From assembly GCF_001428825.1 (NCBI RefSeq), contig NZ_LMIT01000013.1, positions 117,060 to 163,383 on the forward strand: 46,324 nucleotides of DNA, in the 5' to 3' direction. The notes under the pieces were generated by a model. That model was not told where the DNA came from, ran no database searches, and saw nothing but the letters and a program-made list of their open reading frames with translations. The position numbers and the translations under genes are program-made. The stretch comes from Nocardioides sp. Root240. GTDB taxonomy: Bacteria; Actinomycetota; Actinomycetes; Propionibacteriales; Nocardioidaceae. Shown here piece after piece: positions 8,702 to 16,899 of this stretch. Each line of letters begins with the position of its first letter. The first letter of the stretch is position 1.

Positions 8702-8899
8702 TCAGGCGGGCTGCATCTCCGCAGCGTCGCCCGTGAGGATCTCGGCCGCACGAGCCGACATCAGCTTGTCGTTCTCCTCCGACAGGCGGAGGACGAGGGA
8801 CTCCAGCTCAGCGACCCGGTTGCGCAGACGAGCATTCTCGAGAGCGAGACGGGGGTCGCGGAGGTCGCTGTTCAGGTGACCGATCAGCGCCTTGGCCAT
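8702..8899 (-). CDS. Small coiled-coil protein, function unknown
   Basis: A 65-residue protein that is almost entirely one predicted coiled coil: LENARLRNRVAELESLVLRL (about residues 20-39) has leucine heptads followed by a charged stretch. It starts MAKALIGHLNSD and ends in an Ala-rich tail. I recognise it as a type of small conserved actinobacterial protein but not as a named family. It has its own intrinsic terminator downstream and a 64-nt gap to mutM upstream, so it may be the last gene of the mutM transcript or be expressed alone. Confidence 0.75.
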   Translation of the reverse strand: MAKALIGHLNSDLRDPRLALENARLRNRVAELESLVLRLSEENDKLMSARAAEILTGDAAEMQPA

Positions 8900-8963
8900 G
8901 AAGTTGAGCCTTCCGGTTCGTGGATCCGGCCCGGGGGTGGGGGCCGTCTACAAGAGTCCCACT

Positions 8964-9827
8964 TCAGCGGGCGCGGGTCAATCTGGGAACCGGTTGGCAC
9001 TTCGGGCAGAAGTACGACGAGCGGTTCATGAAGGCAACCCGGCGGATCGGCGTCCCGCACCGGTCGCACGCCTCGCCCTCGCGGCCGTAGGCGTGCAGCG
9101 AGCGGTCGAAGTAGCCCGACTCGCCGTTGACGTTGACGTAGAGCGCGTCGAAGGAGGTGCCTCCCTGGGCCAGCGCCGCGGTCATCACCTCGCGGGCATG
9201 CCCCAGCAGGGACACCGCCTGGACACGGGTGAGCCGGTCCCCCGGCCGCTCGCCGTGGAGCCCGGCGCGCCAGAGCGCCTCGTCGGCGTAGATGTTGCCG
9301 ACGCCCGAGATCAGGCCCTGGTCGAGCAGCAGCCGCTTCACGCCGGAGGTGCGCTTGCGCAGCCGGGCGACGAAGGCCTCGTCGTCGAACTGCGGGTCGA
9401 GCGGGTCGCGGGCGATGTGTGCGATCTCGTGGGGCAGCTCGGCGCCGCCCGCGGAGACCGACAGGCCGCCGAACATCCGTTGGTCGACGAAGCGCAGCTC
9501 GCGGCCGTGGTCGGTGCCGGTGAGCGCGAAGCGGACCCGCAGGTGCCGCTCGGCCGGGGCGTCGACGGGCTGGACGAGCATCTGGCCGCTCATGCCGAGA
9601 TGGCCCAGGATCGCGTCGCCGTTGTCGAGCGGGAGCCAGAGGTACTTGCCGCGGCGGCGGGCGCCCTCGATGCGGCGCCCGGTCAGGGCGGTGGCGAATC
9701 CGGACGCACCGCCGGGGTGGCGTCGTACCGGACGGTCGTGGAGGACGTCGACGAGCGTGATCGTCGCGCCGGAGACGTGCCGCTCGAGGCCGGCGCGGAC
9801 GACCTCGACCTCGGGGAGCTCGGGCAA
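8964..9827 (-). CDS. mutM: Formamidopyrimidine-DNA glycosylase MutM (Fpg)
   Basis: A 287-residue bifunctional glycosylase/AP lyase that removes 8-oxoguanine and formamidopyrimidines from DNA. The N-terminus MPELPEVEVVRAGL provides the catalytic Pro2 and Glu3. RRRGKYLWLPL carries the conserved Lys of the N-terminal domain. The helix-two-turn-helix DQGLISGVGNIYADEALW is present. The C-terminal zinc finger has Cys pairs CDRCG and CPKC. All key residues are intact. It follows rnc by 13 nt on the same strand, as in other actinobacteria. Confidence 0.97.
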   Translation of the reverse strand: MPELPEVEVVRAGLERHVSGATITLVDVLHDRPVRRHPGGASGFATALTGRRIEGARRRGKYLWLPLDNGDAILGHLGMSGQMLVQPVDAPAERHLRVRFALTGTDHGRELRFVDQRMFGGLSVSAGGAELPHEIAHIARDPLDPQFDDEAFVARLRKRTSGVKRLLLDQGLISGVGNIYADEALWRAGLHGERPGDRLTRVQAVSLLGHAREVMTAALAQGGTSFDALYVNVNGESGYFDRSLHAYGREGEACDRCGTPIRRVAFMNRSSYFCPKCQPVPRLTRAR

Positions 9828-9840
9828 GCCTGGCTCCGGG

Positions 9841-10674
9841 TCAGCTGCCCGCGGCGAGCGGGCGACCGTGGTGGTCGAGGCCCAGCGCGGCGGCGATCTC
9901 GCCGTAGGCCGTCTCGGCGGCGCCCTGCTCGGCTTCCTTCTTCGACCGGCCGTGGCCGTTGCCGTAGAGCTTGTCGCCGACCCGGACCTGCGCGGTGAAG
10001 GTCTTCATGTGGTCGGGACCGTCGTCCTCGATGACGTACTCGGGCACGCCGAGCGTCTGGTCGGCGGCGAGCTCCTGGAGCGAGGTCTTCCAGTCCAGGC
10101 CCGCGCCGAGCGCGGAGGCCGCCTCGATGAGCGGGTCGAACAGGCGGTGGACGACATCCGCGGAGACCTCGATGCCACCGCTGAGGTGGATCGCACCGAT
10201 CACGGCCTCGACCGTGTCGGAGAGGATCGACGCCTTGTCGCGGCCGCCGGTGGCCTCTTCGCCGCGCCCGAGCTTGATGTGGGCGCCGAGGCCGATGTCG
10301 CGGGCCACGCCGGCGAGGGCGCGGGCGTTGACGACGGCCGCGCGGAGCTTGGCGAGCCGGCCCTCGGAGAGGTCCGGGTGGGTCAAGTACAGCGTCTCGG
10401 TGACCACGACGCCGAGCACCGAGTCACCGAGGAACTCCAGCCTCTCGTTGGTCGGAAGACCACCGTTCTCGTAGGCGTAGGAGCGGTGCGTCAGGGCGCG
10501 ATCGAGCAGCTCGGGGTCCAGCGTGGGATCCCCGAGCGCTCGTCGCAGCTCGTCGTAGGCGGTGATGCCGCTGGCCTGACGCGCGTCGATCAGGTCAGAG
10601 GACCTGGCGACGGTCGGCGCGCGCGCCGTACTGGCCGCAGGTGCCGCAGGCGCGGTGCGGGAGGTGCTTGGCAC
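9841..10674 (-). CDS. rnc: Ribonuclease III
   Basis: A double-strand-specific endoribonuclease for rRNA processing. The signature NERLEFLGDSVLG and the downstream KASILSDTVEAVIGAI carry the metal-binding acids of the RNase III domain. A C-terminal dsRNA-binding domain ends with GRSKKEAEQGAAETAYGEI. The start is uncertain: the only ATG/GTG/TTG in frame before the conserved core is the GTG at 10674, giving 277 residues and placing 80 nt of the gene inside rpmF in another frame. The first 26 or so residues are Ser/Ala/Thr-rich and look unconserved. A CTG four nt after the rpmF stop is the alternative. Confidence 0.93.
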   Translation of the reverse strand: MPSTSRTAPAAPAASTARAPTVARSSDLIDARQASGITAYDELRRALGDPTLDPELLDRALTHRSYAYENGGLPTNERLEFLGDSVLGVVVTETLYLTHPDLSEGRLAKLRAAVVNARALAGVARDIGLGAHIKLGRGEEATGGRDKASILSDTVEAVIGAIHLSGGIEVSADVVHRLFDPLIEAASALGAGLDWKTSLQELAADQTLGVPEYVIEDDGPDHMKTFTAQVRVGDKLYGNGHGRSKKEAEQGAAETAYGEIAAALGLDHHGRPLAAGS

Positions 10675-10780
10675 CGCAGGCCGGGTTGGCGCAGGTCACC
10701 AGCGACGGGGCGACAGCCTTCCACTGCGAACGACGGTGACGCGTGTTGCTGCGCGACATCTTCCGCTTCGGAACAGCCAC
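10595..10780 (-). CDS. rpmF: Large ribosomal subunit protein bL32
   Basis: A 61-residue L32. MAVPKRKMSRSNTRHRRSQW is the typical start, and the zinc ribbon is present as CANPACG and CGTCGQYGAR. All four cysteines are there, so this is the zinc-binding form. The order DUF177-rpmF-rnc-mutM is conserved in bacteria and links ribosome assembly to RNase III. The 3' end is overlapped by the apparent start of rnc. Confidence 0.96.
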   Translation of the reverse strand: MAVPKRKMSRSNTRHRRSQWKAVAPSLVTCANPACGAKHLPHRACGTCGQYGARADRRQVL

Positions 10781-10823
10781 TGTCTTCTCCTTGGTTCGGG
10801 TGCGCCCGGGTGTCGGGCGCTCG

Positions 10824-11417
10824 TCAGTCTGTGGGGTCTTGCTCGAGCTTGGTCAGCGCTGCCCATCGCGGGTCGATCGCAGCCTCGTGCGCGTGGTCCG
10901 GCTCGTCGATGAGTCGCACCCCGCACTCGGGGCACAACCCGGGACAGTCGTCCTGGCACAAGGGCTGGAACGGCAGTGCAAGCACCACAGCATCCCGCAG
11001 CAGGGGCTCCAGGTCGACCAGGTCGTCCTGCAGCATGCTGACCTCGTCGTCCTCCTCCGCCTCCGCGGAGTCCCGGATGTCGTCGTAGACGAACAGCTCC
11101 TGGAACGTCACCTCGAACTCGTCGTGGATCGGTTCCAGGCACCGCGCGCACTCACCCTCCAGCACGGCTGACGCCGTACCGGTGACGAGCACACCTTCCA
11201 TGACCGCCTCCAGGCGCAGGTCGATCTCGACCGGCGCGCCCTCGGGAACGGAGAGGACTTCGATGCCCAGATCTGCCGGAGCCGGCACTGTCCGCGACAC
11301 CTCACGCTGGGACCCCGGGCGGCGGCCGAGCTCGCGAGTATCGAGCACGAGCGGCGCTCTCGGGTCCAGGCCGTTCAGATGATCACTTCCAGGTCCGGGC
11401 ACAACAGAACATCGCAA
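10824..11417 (-). CDS. DUF177 (YceD-family) protein, 23S rRNA accumulation factor homologue
   Basis: Up to 197 residues. The core LDPRAPLVLDTRELGRRPGS is the usual actinobacterial DUF177 opening. Four cysteines follow in CARC-type and CQDDCPGLCPEC patterns, with DPRWAALTKL near the C-terminus. YceD is linked to 23S rRNA levels in E. coli, and the gene is nearly always upstream of rpmF, as here (43-nt gap). The start is uncertain: the longest frame begins at TTG 11417, while a GTG five codons later is an equal choice. Confidence 0.88.
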   Translation of the reverse strand: MRCSVVPGPGSDHLNGLDPRAPLVLDTRELGRRPGSQREVSRTVPAPADLGIEVLSVPEGAPVEIDLRLEAVMEGVLVTGTASAVLEGECARCLEPIHDEFEVTFQELFVYDDIRDSAEAEEDDEVSMLQDDLVDLEPLLRDAVVLALPFQPLCQDDCPGLCPECGVRLIDEPDHAHEAAIDPRWAALTKLEQDPTD

Positions 11418-11451
11418 TGGTAGTGGGGCGCGTGGGAGCCGACCAAATCAC

Positions 11452-11931
11452 TCACCGTTCCGCGAGCCGCGCGGCGAGGCGTACCTGCACCGCGGGAGGG
11501 ACGAGGCCGGAGATGTCGCCGCCGAGGGAGGCGACCTCCTTGACCAGGCTGGAGGAGACGTAGCCGAGGCTCGCGGTGGTCGGGACGAACACCGTCTCGA
11601 CCCCGGTCAGGTGGGCGTTCATCTGCGCCATCGGCAGCTCGTACTCGTAGTCGTTGCCGCCGCGCAGGCCCTTCACGATGGCCTGCGCGTCGATCTGCCT
11701 GCAGAAGTCGACGATCAGGCCGGTGAAGCCCATCACGGTCACGTTCGGGAGGTCGGCGCACGCCTCGCGCAGCATCTCCAGGCGCTCCTCGGGGTCGAAG
11801 AGCCGCGACTTGGAGATGTTGGTGCCGGTGGCGACGACGAGCTCGTCGAACAGGGCAGAGGCGCGCCGGAAGATGTCGACGTGGCCGTTGGTGACCGGGT
11901 CGAAGGATCCGGGGCACACCGCGCGGGTCAT
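11452..11931 (-). CDS. coaD: Phosphopantetheine adenylyltransferase
   Basis: A 159-residue enzyme that joins 4'-phosphopantetheine to AMP from ATP, the penultimate step of coenzyme A synthesis. The nucleotidyltransferase motif is at the N-terminus (PGSFDPVTNGHVDIFRRAS, with T/NxGH), and the substrate-binding GLRGGNDYEYELPMAQMN follows near the middle. Length is standard for CoaD. The ATG overlaps the rsmD stop by 4 nt, so the two are coupled, a widespread rsmD-coaD pair. Confidence 0.97.
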   Translation of the reverse strand: MTRAVCPGSFDPVTNGHVDIFRRASALFDELVVATGTNISKSRLFDPEERLEMLREACADLPNVTVMGFTGLIVDFCRQIDAQAIVKGLRGGNDYEYELPMAQMNAHLTGVETVFVPTTASLGYVSSSLVKEVASLGGDISGLVPPAVQVRLAARLAER

Positions 11932-12521
11932 GGGGCGAGGCTAGCGGTCGGGCCGGCCTCGGCGAGCCAGAGGTGGGTCTCGCCGTACTTCTTGAGCCTG
12001 CGCTTGCCGGCCAGCGGCTCGAGGCCGGCGGGCCAGGTCGGCTCCGGGCTGCGGCGGGAGCGCTCCACGATCACGAGGGCGCCCTCGGCGAGCCAGCCGT
12101 GCTCGACGAGCAGGGCGAGGTCGGTGGCGAGCGCCTCCTCCTCGAGCGGGTACGGCGGGTCGCTGAACACCACGTCGTAGGCCGCTCGGGCGGGCTCGGC
12201 CAGCACCGAGGCCACCGAGCGGGCCACCACGTCGGCGACGTCGCAGCCGATGCTGCGGGCATTGGCCCGCACCAGGTCGGCGGTACGGCGGTCGGCCTCC
12301 ACGAAGGTCGCGGCGCCCGCACCACGGGACCACGCCTCGAGTCCGATCGCGCCGGACCCGGCGTACAGGTCGAGGAAGCGCAGGTCGTGGAGGGAGCCGG
12401 CCCACGACTCGATCGCGGAGAAGAGTGCCTCGCGCACGCGGTCACTGGTGGGGCGGGTGCGGTCGCCGGGGGGCGTCTGCAGCCGGCGGCCGCCGGCACT
12501 GCCCGCGATGATCCGGGTCAT
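11928..12521 (-). CDS. rsmD: 16S rRNA (guanine966-N2)-methyltransferase RsmD
   Basis: A 197-residue SAM-dependent methyltransferase for 16S rRNA. MTRIIAGSAGGRRLQTPPGD is a typical RsmD start. The SAM site FLDLYAGSGAIGLEAWSRGA and the catalytic motif DVVFSDPPYPL (D-P-P-Y) are intact. Its ATG shares one nucleotide with the recG stop (TGATG), and it is coupled to coaD downstream. Confidence 0.96.
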   Translation of the reverse strand: MTRIIAGSAGGRRLQTPPGDRTRPTSDRVREALFSAIESWAGSLHDLRFLDLYAGSGAIGLEAWSRGAGAATFVEADRRTADLVRANARSIGCDVADVVARSVASVLAEPARAAYDVVFSDPPYPLEEEALATDLALLVEHGWLAEGALVIVERSRRSPEPTWPAGLEPLAGKRRLKKYGETHLWLAEAGPTASLAP

Positions 12522-14767
12522 CAGGACTTGTCCACGAAGTCGGCCTGCTGGGACAGCTCGAGGTCGCGCACGGCATCGGCCAGCCCGGGCGCCTGGGACA
12601 GGTCGGTGTCGACGTCGAGCAGGGCCTCGGCGGCCTCGCGGGCGGCGAGGATGGTGTCCTCGTCACGCAGCACGCGGAGGTTGACCAGGCTCGATCGACG
12701 GCCGGCCTGCGAGGCGCCGAGCACGTCGCCCTCGCGGCGCATCTCGAGGTCGACCCGGCTGAGCGCGAAGCCGTCGGTGGTGGCGGCGACCGCCTCGATC
12801 CGCTCGCGGGCGGGCGACTCGGCCTCGGCGTGGGTCACGAGCAGGCAGAGCCCGGGCAGTCCGCCACGGCCGACCCGGCCACGCAGCTGGTGCAGCTGGG
12901 AGACGCCGAAGCGGTCGGCGTCGAGGATGACCATGCCGGTGGCGTTCGCGACGTCGACACCGACCTCGATCACGGTCGTGGAGACCAGCACGTCGATGTC
13001 GCCGGCGGCGAAGGCGCGCATGGTGGCGTCCTTCTCGTCGGCCGGGAGCCGGCCGTGGAGCAGGCCGATCCGCAGCCCCTCCAGCGCCCCGGACGAGAGG
13101 CGCTCGACGACCTCCTCGACCGCCGCGGCGGGCGGCTTGGGCCGCTGCTCCTCCCCCGTGTCCTCGTCGGGCAGGTCGACGACCTCGACCTGGCCGGCCT
13201 CGGTCTCGTCGCCGGAGATGCGCGGGCACACGACGTAGACCTGGTGGCCCTTGGCGACCTCCTCGCGGACCCGCTCCCACACCCGGCCCAGCCAGGCGGG
13301 CTGCTCGGCGAGCGGGACGACATTGGTCTGGATCGGCGCACGGCCCGCGGGCAGCTCGGTGAGGGTGGACGTCTCGAGGTCACCGAAGACGGTCATCGCG
13401 ACCGTGCGCGGGATCGGGGTCGCGGTCATCACCAGCAGGTGCGGCGGGGCCGCCGCCTTGTCGGTGAGCGCCGCGCGCTGCTCGACGCCGAAGCGGTGCT
13501 GCTCGTCGACGACGACCAGGCCGAGGTCGGCGAAGAAGACGTTGTCCTGGAGCAGGGCGTGCGTGCCGATCACGATGCCGGCCTCGCCACTGGCGATCCG
13601 TGACAGGGGTCCGGTGCGCTGGGTCTTGGTCATCGAGCCGGTCAGCAGCTCGACACGCGTGCCGGTGCCGGAGCCGAAGATCGTGCCGCCGTCGGCGAGC
13701 TCGCCGAGCATGGCGACGATCGAGCGGTAGTGCTGCTGCGCGAGCACCTCGGTGGGCGCGAGCAGCGCGGTCTGGCCGCCCGAGTCCACGACGCGCAGCA
13801 TCGCCCGCAGCGCGACGAGGGTCTTGCCGGAGCCGACCTCGCCCTGCAGCAGGCGGTTCATCGGGTGCGGCTGGGCGAGGTCGTGGTCGATCTCCTTGCC
13901 GACCGCGGCCTGGCCGGCGGTCAGCTCGAAGGGCAGCCGCTCGTCGAACGCACCGAGCACCGCGCCGTCGCCGCCGTCGCGGACCGTCGCGCCCTGTGAC
14001 CGGATCGCGCGGCGCCGACGGCCGAGGACCAGCTGGGTGACCAGCGCCTCCTCGAAGCGGAACCGGTGGTGGGCCCGCTCGACCTGCTCACGGTCCTCCG
14101 GCCGGTGGACCCAGGCGTAGGCGTCGGCGATGCCGGCGACGTCGTAGTGGTCGCGGACGGGGGCGGGCAGGATCTCCGGGACGTCGTCGACCAGGTCGCG
14201 GGCGACCTTCACCGCGCGGGCGACGTCCCAGGTCTGCAGGCCCTTGGTCAGCGGGTAGATGGGGTAGAGGGCGCCGAACTCGAGGACCTCCTGGACGGCG
14301 CTGTCCTCGTCGCCGTCGGCCATGCCGAAGATGCTGAGCTGCGGGTTCGTCAGCTGCCACTGGTCACGGAAGCGCCCGGCCTTGCCGAGGAAGACACCAC
14401 GGTTGCCGACCGCGACCCGGTTCGCGTGCCAGTCGGCCATGCGCTGTCCCTTGGCGAAGAAGGTCATCTTCAGGCTCGGGCCGGCGGTGCGCAGGATCGC
14501 CTCGACGCGGTAGGCGTAGCGGCCGGACCGCCGGTCGGTGTAGCCGATCGTCTCCGAGTGCGCGATCTCGCCCACGACGCACAGGAGCTGGCCGATCCGG
14601 AGGTCGGACACGCGCGTGAGCGAGCCGGTCTCGAGGTAGCGCCGCGGGAAGTGGTGCAACAGGTCGCCGACCGTGCGCAGGCCGAGCCCGTCCTCGAACT
14701 TCTTGCGCTGCGCCGGCTTGGCCGCCCCGAGCACGGCCGTCAACGGGGACTCGAAGGTGATCGCCAC
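12521..14767 (-). CDS. recG: ATP-dependent DNA helicase RecG
   Basis: A 748-residue superfamily 2 helicase that remodels stalled forks and branched DNA. The N-terminal wedge/OB domain covers about residues 1-250. The helicase core has Walker A QGEVGSGKT, the DEQH box, the motif MTATPIPRTVAM and the C-terminal QLHQLRGRVGRGG. A Pro/Glu-rich insert (DLPDEDTGEEQRPKPPAAAV) lies between the two helicase lobes. The adjacent upstream DAK2 gene and downstream rsmD match the usual actinobacterial order. Confidence 0.97.
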   Translation of the reverse strand: MAITFESPLTAVLGAAKPAQRKKFEDGLGLRTVGDLLHHFPRRYLETGSLTRVSDLRIGQLLCVVGEIAHSETIGYTDRRSGRYAYRVEAILRTAGPSLKMTFFAKGQRMADWHANRVAVGNRGVFLGKAGRFRDQWQLTNPQLSIFGMADGDEDSAVQEVLEFGALYPIYPLTKGLQTWDVARAVKVARDLVDDVPEILPAPVRDHYDVAGIADAYAWVHRPEDREQVERAHHRFRFEEALVTQLVLGRRRRAIRSQGATVRDGGDGAVLGAFDERLPFELTAGQAAVGKEIDHDLAQPHPMNRLLQGEVGSGKTLVALRAMLRVVDSGGQTALLAPTEVLAQQHYRSIVAMLGELADGGTIFGSGTGTRVELLTGSMTKTQRTGPLSRIASGEAGIVIGTHALLQDNVFFADLGLVVVDEQHRFGVEQRAALTDKAAAPPHLLVMTATPIPRTVAMTVFGDLETSTLTELPAGRAPIQTNVVPLAEQPAWLGRVWERVREEVAKGHQVYVVCPRISGDETEAGQVEVVDLPDEDTGEEQRPKPPAAAVEEVVERLSSGALEGLRIGLLHGRLPADEKDATMRAFAAGDIDVLVSTTVIEVGVDVANATGMVILDADRFGVSQLHQLRGRVGRGGLPGLCLLVTHAEAESPARERIEAVAATTDGFALSRVDLEMRREGDVLGASQAGRRSSLVNLRVLRDEDTILAAREAAEALLDVDTDLSQAPGLADAVRDLELSQQADFVDKS

Positions 14768-14777
14768 GGTGCCTTCC

Positions 14778-16499
14778 CTACTCGACGGACATCAGGAGCG
14801 GGTACCGCTCCTGGCCACCGTCGTACACCACGACGTCGACATGGGGGTGGAACTCCTCGACCCACGCCGTGGCGCGATCGGCCAGCTCGCCGCTGTCGAC
14901 GCCGCCGACGAGGGTCACCAGCTCACCGCCGGCCGCGAGCAACCGGTCGAGGACGACGAGGGCGACGCTGCCGAGCTCGTCGCCGACCACCGCGAAGTCG
15001 CCGGCGATGACGCCGAGCGCGTCGCCGGGCTCGCAGGGACCGGCCATGGTCATCGCCTGGCGGGCCGCGATCGTGACCGCGCCGTGGCGCACGTGGCGCG
15101 CGGTCGCGGTCATCTCGGTGACGTCCTGGTCGAACGCACGGCCGGGCTCGTGGACGGCCAGCGCCGCCAGGCCCTGGACCTGCGCGTGGGTCGGGATCAC
15201 GGCGACCCGCAGTCCGCGGGCGCCGTGGTCGGCCTCCGCCGTACTGGCAGCGGCCAGCGCGGCCCGGACCGTCGGCTCGTCGTTGGGGAGGACGACGACC
15301 TCCTTGGCTCCGCAGGCGGTGATCGCCTCCAGCAGCTCGCCGGTCGAGGGGCGTCGCCCCGGTCCACCGGGTACGACGACCGCCCCCGCCTCCTCGAACA
15401 GCACGGCCAGGCCGGGGCCGGCCGCCACCGCGACCACCGTCCGGCCGGCGAGCGCGGGCAGGGCCGGCTGGGCAGGGGTCTCCGCCGGCGCCTTCTGCGC
15501 CTCCTGGCGCGCGATCTGCTCGGCGAAGTGGGTGACCCGGATCCGGTGCGGCCGCCCGTCCTCCAGGGCCGCCTCGATGGCGGCGCCGACGTCGTCGGTG
15601 TGCACGTGGACGTTCCAGAGCCCGTCACCGCCGACCACGACGACCGAGTCGCCGAGCTCGCCGAGCCGGGCGCGCAGGCCGGGGGCCACGTCGTCCGGCG
15701 CGTCGAGGAGGTACATCACCTCGTAGGCCGGGCCGTCCTCGCACAGGTCCGCGCCCGCGGTCGCGACGTGGGGCACCGGGATCGCGTGGCTGCCGAGCGG
15801 CGCGGTGACCGGGATCGGCCGGCGCCCGGTGAGCACGGTCTCGGCGGCGTCGAGGATCACCGAGAGCCCGCGTCCGCCGGCGTCGACGACACCGGCCTGC
15901 GCGAGCACGGCGAGCTGCTCGGGCGTGTGGCCCAGCGCCTCGCGCGCGGCGGCGGCCGCGTCGGCGAGGACGTCGCTGCTGCGGGCACCCGGCTTGTCGG
16001 CACGCACGGCAGCGGCGTCCGCGGCCGCCCGGAGCACGGTGAGCATGGTGCCCTCGACCGGCTCCCCGACGGCGGCATAGCTCGCGATCGACGCCTGGCG
16101 CAGCGCGTCGGCGATCACCGTGGCGTTGTGCTCCTCGCGGGTCGCTGCGGCGATGCGTCGTACGACGGCCCCGAGCATCTCGCTCAGGATGACCCCGGAG
16201 TTGCCGCGGGCGCCCAGCAGCGCACCGCGGGCGAGGCCGGTGAGGATCGCCCCGCGTTCGGCCGAGGGGTCGGCCTGGGCGTCGCGGATGGCGTCGCGCG
16301 CGGCGACGACGGTGAGGTACATGTTCGTGCCCGTGTCGCCGTCGGGGACCGGGTAGACGTTGAGCGCGTCGATCTCCTCGCGCGCCTGGGCGAGCGCGTC
16401 GACGGCGATGTCGACGAAGCGGGCCACGGTGTCGAGCGCGATGCCGCCACCGGCGCCAGCGCCTGCACCGGCCGCCGCGGCCGTCGTCCCCTCGTCCAT
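14778..16499 (-). CDS. DAK2-domain fatty acid kinase FakA-like protein
   Basis: A 573-residue protein from the ATG at 16499; the open frame extends 43 codons further upstream, but that part is not conserved-looking. After a Gly/Ala-rich start, the DAK2/DhaL kinase domain shows NVYPVPDGDTGTNMYLTV with the metal-binding acids, and the C-terminal half is the DegV-like DUF1949/YloV region. In Firmicutes FakA phosphorylates fatty acids held by FakB proteins. No FakB (DegV) gene is in this window. recG adjacency is conserved. It is divergent from rpmB, sharing a 144-bp promoter region. Confidence 0.9.
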   Translation of the reverse strand: MDEGTTAAAAGAGAGAGGGIALDTVARFVDIAVDALAQAREEIDALNVYPVPDGDTGTNMYLTVVAARDAIRDAQADPSAERGAILTGLARGALLGARGNSGVILSEMLGAVVRRIAAATREEHNATVIADALRQASIASYAAVGEPVEGTMLTVLRAAADAAAVRADKPGARSSDVLADAAAAAREALGHTPEQLAVLAQAGVVDAGGRGLSVILDAAETVLTGRRPIPVTAPLGSHAIPVPHVATAGADLCEDGPAYEVMYLLDAPDDVAPGLRARLGELGDSVVVVGGDGLWNVHVHTDDVGAAIEAALEDGRPHRIRVTHFAEQIARQEAQKAPAETPAQPALPALAGRTVVAVAAGPGLAVLFEEAGAVVVPGGPGRRPSTGELLEAITACGAKEVVVLPNDEPTVRAALAAASTAEADHGARGLRVAVIPTHAQVQGLAALAVHEPGRAFDQDVTEMTATARHVRHGAVTIAARQAMTMAGPCEPGDALGVIAGDFAVVGDELGSVALVVLDRLLAAGGELVTLVGGVDSGELADRATAWVEEFHPHVDVVVYDGGQERYPLLMSVE

Positions 16500-16562
16500 C
16501 GGGGTCACACTAGTGGGCGGAGCAGGGGGTCCGGCGATTTCGGTCGTGCGACCTTCCTCGGC

Positions 16563-16568
16563 TATTCT
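16563..16568 (+). promoter_or_regulatory. Probable -10 element of rpmB
   Basis: TATTCT lies about 76 nt before the rpmB ATG in the divergent region. A -35-like TTCGGT sits 18 nt upstream but is a weak match. The ribosome binding site AGGAG is at 16632-16636. Confidence 0.4.
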
Positions 16569-16643
16569 CTTCCGGTTGCCCGAAGCGCCGTCGCGCGCGG
16601 GCCGACCGATCTTGCAAGCTGACCGCAATCCCAGGAGTTACCC

Positions 16644-16829
16644 ATGGCCGCCGTGTGCGACATCTGCGACAAGAAGCCGACCTTCGGCAACAACCGGCCG
16701 TGGTCCCGCAAGATCACGAAGCGCCGCTTCGACCCCAACATCCAGCGCGTGCGCGCCGTCGTCAACGGCACCCCGAAGCGCCTCAACGTGTGCACCGGCT
16801 GCATCAAGGCCGGCAAGGTCACCCGCTGA
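16644..16829 (+). CDS. rpmB: Large ribosomal subunit protein bL28, zinc-binding form
   Basis: A 61-residue L28. It carries two CxxC pairs (CDIC at 5-8 and CTGC at 51-54) which form a zinc site, so this is the C+ paralogue. Actinobacteria often hold a cysteine-free copy elsewhere that replaces it under zinc starvation; none is in this window. A clear AGGAG ribosome site precedes the ATG. A strong hairpin follows the stop. Confidence 0.96.
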   Translation: MAAVCDICDKKPTFGNNRPWSRKITKRRFDPNIQRVRAVVNGTPKRLNVCTGCIKAGKVTR

Positions 16830-16845
16830 CCTGATCAGCACTTCC

Positions 16846-16877
16846 CAACAGCCCGTCGCGATCGCGGCGGGCTGTTG
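16846..16877. terminator. Bidirectional hairpin terminator between rpmB and thiL
   Basis: CAACAGCCCG at 16846-16855 pairs with CGGGCTGTTG at 16868-16877, with a self-complementary cgcgatcgcg centre and one G-U type pair. It lies between convergent genes and can serve both. No long T-run follows on either strand. Confidence 0.7.
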
Positions 16878-16899
16878 CGCTTCTCGGCTCGGTGGCGGC

